Of a stretch of DNA of 64,000 nt, positions 62,122 to 64,000 are shown piece after piece. The position numbers were made by a program, and so were the translations under genes. Numbering within the stretch: the stretch's first letter is position 1; the number at the start of each line of letters is the position of its first letter. The stretch is from Sphingopyxis macrogoltabida (lineage in GTDB: Bacteria; Pseudomonadota; Alphaproteobacteria; Sphingomonadales; Sphingomonadaceae). The stretch covers positions 3,041,001 to 3,105,000 of the forward strand of contig NZ_CP012700.1 in assembly GCF_001307295.1 (NCBI RefSeq), in the 5' to 3' direction. The notes beneath the pieces are model-generated. The model ran no database searches. It was given only the letters and a program-made list of their open reading frames with translations, and was not told the DNA's origin.

Positions 62122-63079
62122 GCCTGTTCCCGCCGTGCCGAAAGCCCAGCCAGCCGATGCCCGCTCTTTGGACCCGGCAACGACGAAGAAAGACTTCGAT
62201 GATCGAGCGGATTGGTGGGAATTCACGGATCCTTTTGATGACTTGGACCCGGCGCTACTGACGGCAGAACAGATCAACAATTATGCGCGTGTTACCGGTC
62301 TTATTCGGCCTTTTGATGAGAAGCTGTTGAAGGGAGCCACCTACGAGATCGGCGTAGGGGGCAATGTATATTCTTGGGATGACAAGAAAAAGAAGAAGGT
62401 CTTACCGGTGGCAAATGTCGGCGAGAGCGGAATCGTTCTCGAGGCGAACTCGATCACGTTTGTCGAGACCGACGTGGAGTTTCGCCTACCGCAATATATC
62501 GCGATGCGCTTTAACCTTCATATCAAGCTGGTTCATCGCGGTCTCCTGCTCGGCACAGGCCCGATCGTCGACCCGGGTTTTCGGGGACGCCTGCTTATCC
62601 CCCTGCACAATCTGACGAGTCAGCCGCTTACCATCAAACAGGGCGAGAAAATCGTCTGGATTGAATTCACCAAAACCTCGTTTGGCCAGTCATCGGATCG
62701 CGAGGGCTATCGCAAAGAGCTCCCGAACTTCAAAGTCTTTCCGAAGAACAAAAGATGGATCGAGGCGGAGGCCTACCTACAAAAAGCCAACTCGGGCAAT
62801 CCTATCATGAGCTCGATTTCTGGATTTATTTCCAAAACTAACAAACAATTAAAGAGAAACACCAGATGGGTGAATACGCTCGGAATTACGGGCTTCATAA
62901 GCATTGCGCTGACCGTGTTTGGCGGTCTCTACGCAAGCTTGACCGTCCTCAACAATGCATGGACCGCTGTGAACACAGACGTTGCTCAGCGCAAGGAGCT
63001 AGAGGCCCGGCTACAACGTCTTGAACGATGCTTAAAGACCGCGAAGGTTACGAACAAACCGCCCACACCCGACTGCTGA
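62051..63079 (+). CDS. dCTP-deaminase/dUTPase-fold protein with C-terminal membrane helix
   Basis: 342 residues from ATG 62051, deep inside the preceding gene; a GTG at 62132 without a ribosome site is the alternative. The trimeric deaminase fold runs from IRPFDEKLLKGATYEIGVGG (85-104) to IVDPGFRGRLLIPLHNLTS and KQGEKIVWIEF (about 206). The catalytic Glu of E. coli Dcd (in VLEFYN) is Pro184 here, and the RSS...R motif reads FNLHIKLVHR, so deamination is unlikely. A membrane helix (about 274-300) and a coiled tail (about 312-330) follow. It could sense a nucleotide at the membrane. Confidence 0.83.
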   Translation: MSIGLARVWTALSSWACYLLFGPKPVPAVPKAQPADARSLDPATTKKDFDDRADWWEFTDPFDDLDPALLTAEQINNYARVTGLIRPFDEKLLKGATYEIGVGGNVYSWDDKKKKKVLPVANVGESGIVLEANSITFVETDVEFRLPQYIAMRFNLHIKLVHRGLLLGTGPIVDPGFRGRLLIPLHNLTSQPLTIKQGEKIVWIEFTKTSFGQSSDREGYRKELPNFKVFPKNKRWIEAEAYLQKANSGNPIMSSISGFISKTNKQLKRNTRWVNTLGITGFISIALTVFGGLYASLTVLNNAWTAVNTDVAQRKELEARLQRLERCLKTAKVTNKPPTPDC

Positions 63080-63165
63080 TCGCTGAGTTCTAGCGGGCGT
63101 CGATTGAATTGATGTTCGGAGTTTGCGCTTGGCGCCCATTGGCGCGGCGAGCAAACGCCGATCGT

Positions 63166-63867
63166 CTATAGCCAGAGATGAAACAGACTTATCGGCCCTG
63201 GCTCGCAGCTATAACTATCCCCCACATATCTGAAATCCCGTCGATGCGACGACTGCTGGGCAGTCGGGTGGAGATCGGGCCTTGCTACGGGGTGGGAAAG
63301 CGTCTGCATTGTGTCTGAACGCGCGCGCGCGCATTTGATGAGATGGGGTGCGAGCCTACTCGTCACGCTCGAGCCATCGCGGACATAGGCTAGCATGATC
63401 GCCGATCGGTGCGCCCAAGCATATTCCCCGGCAACAAAGCGCGCGATGCCCTCTTTGCAGTATAGGCTAACACGCTTTGCGTTCGGATGGTCGATGATCT
63501 TGCACTCGACTAAGAATGGGAAATTGCGGTTGCCGACGGTGAATACGAGCGACAGATCGGGTCGCCCTTCGATTTTGGCGCCGTTATAGCTCATCGACTC
63601 CCGGCCCCGGTGCACTGAGTGGACCAGATCCTTCCAAAGCTTCTGTGTTTGGCAGAAATGATTGAGTCGTGGCTCGAGGAGGGCGTTGACCTCAGCCTCG
63701 TCTCCGCTAAGCAAAGCCGGAGCTCCATTGGCGAGAAGCTCATGCCATGCCAGCGAGATCGTCTCGAGGATGATCTTCAAATGACGATCGTCGATCTGAA
63801 CCAGAGGCAAACGCACACCGCTGGTTAGCTCCGCTATATGGTTGGGGCGCGCCTGCTTGACCGCCAT
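63166..63867 (-). CDS. PD-(D/E)XK nuclease-like protein
   Basis: 233 residues from ATG 63867 (an upstream start at 63927 is possible). The nuclease core reads KIEGRPDLSLVF (Asp104), then FPFLVECKIID (Glu121, Lys123), a standard D...ExK site; Glu64 (LLEPRLNHF) may be the first acidic residue. N-terminal helices (LKIILETISLAWHELLANG) precede it. It is convergent to the nucleotide-metabolism genes, 86 bp from the deaminase-fold gene. Restriction-like or defence role is likely; the last 130 bp of the window after it hold no gene that I can support. Confidence 0.8.
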   Translation of the reverse strand: MAVKQARPNHIAELTSGVRLPLVQIDDRHLKIILETISLAWHELLANGAPALLSGDEAEVNALLEPRLNHFCQTQKLWKDLVHSVHRGRESMSYNGAKIEGRPDLSLVFTVGNRNFPFLVECKIIDHPNAKRVSLYCKEGIARFVAGEYAWAHRSAIMLAYVRDGSSVTSRLAPHLIKCARARSDTMQTLSHPVARPDLHPTAQQSSHRRDFRYVGDSYSCEPGPISLFHLWL

Positions 63868-64000
63868 ATTATGTAGTGCGCCTGCCCGACAGAAAATCGA
63901 CATTATCCCAAATAATGCGCCGCGCAACGAGACGCGCTTGGCTAACCGACCAATAGCGCGCCTGATTAAGCCGGCCTACGAAGAGGCAATCCAATTGCTC

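Noticed and set aside
63318..63331. Alternating CG run (possible Z-DNA)
   Set aside because: Only about 14 bases, inside a coding region, encoding Ala-Arg codons.
1..64000. tRNA, rRNA, CRISPR arrays
   Set aside because: None seen on reading; short structured RNAs could be missed without a covariance search.

Overview
The window looks like a high-GC alphaproteobacterium of the sphingomonad group (Sphingomonas, Sphingopyxis, Novosphingobium or Sphingobium). This rests on two large TonB-dependent receptors, the protein style and the F-type transfer genes; I ran no database search. It reads as an accessory region or large plasmid / integrative element crowded with insertion sequences. I saw no rRNA, tRNA or CRISPR array.

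Layout. (1) 1-6.8 kb: a catabolic or uptake patch with the N-terminus of a TonB receptor, a degenerate M28-type peptidase, a GntR/FCD regulator, a divergent serine hydrolase, an AlkK-like acyl-CoA ligase and a TetR regulator. The same 12-bp palindrome lies in front of the TonB receptor and in the gntR/hydrolase gap. (2) 6.8-10.3 kb: an IS481-type element split by a complete IS66 element. (3) 10.3-15 kb: an Mla-type lipid transport operon whose permease gene is cut by an IS3 element; removing the element restores the frame. (4) 15.3-22.5 kb: a tripartite drug efflux operon (outer membrane factor, DHA2 MFS, HlyD-type adaptor) with a divergent MarR, a UbiB/ABC1 kinase and a NUDIX hydrolase. (5) 22.6-24.3 kb: two IS5-family elements abutting at one TA. 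(6) 24.3-29.6 kb: an unknown secreted protein and a complete TonB receptor. (7) 29.8-34.7 kb: a nested IS pile (IS66 in IS481, an IS3 copy at the junction, then an IS3-family fragment).

(8) 34.9-53.2 kb: an F-type type IV secretion/conjugation cluster: XRE regulator, dsbC-like, traA-like pilin, traL, E, K, B, V, C, two small membrane proteins, traW, traU, a traN split over two genes, trbC, traF-type peptidase, traF thioredoxin, an inverted vapBC pair and one more thioredoxin-fold protein. traG, traH, coupling protein and relaxase genes are not in the window, so transfer ability cannot be judged here. (9) 53.4-56.6 kb: an AbiEii-type toxin gene truncated by an IS21 element.

(10) 56.6-64 kb: a lower-GC island that looks like a defence or nucleotide-metabolism module. 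On the minus strand are a GHKL ATPase and a small partner. On the plus strand follow an uncharacterised protein, a DEDD-exonuclease/DUF429 fusion, a deoxynucleotide-kinase-like P-loop protein, a short adenylosuccinate-synthetase homologue with Ser in place of the catalytic Asp13 (a PurZ-like feature), and a dCTP-deaminase-fold protein that lacks the catalytic Glu and carries a C-terminal membrane helix. A PD-(D/E)XK nuclease lies convergent to these. The last four plus-strand genes overlap or nearly touch, so they probably form one system. I infer that the synthetase and kinase make a modified nucleotide that the membrane-bound deaminase-fold protein senses, with the nuclease as partner. This is the best candidate here for an undescribed system.
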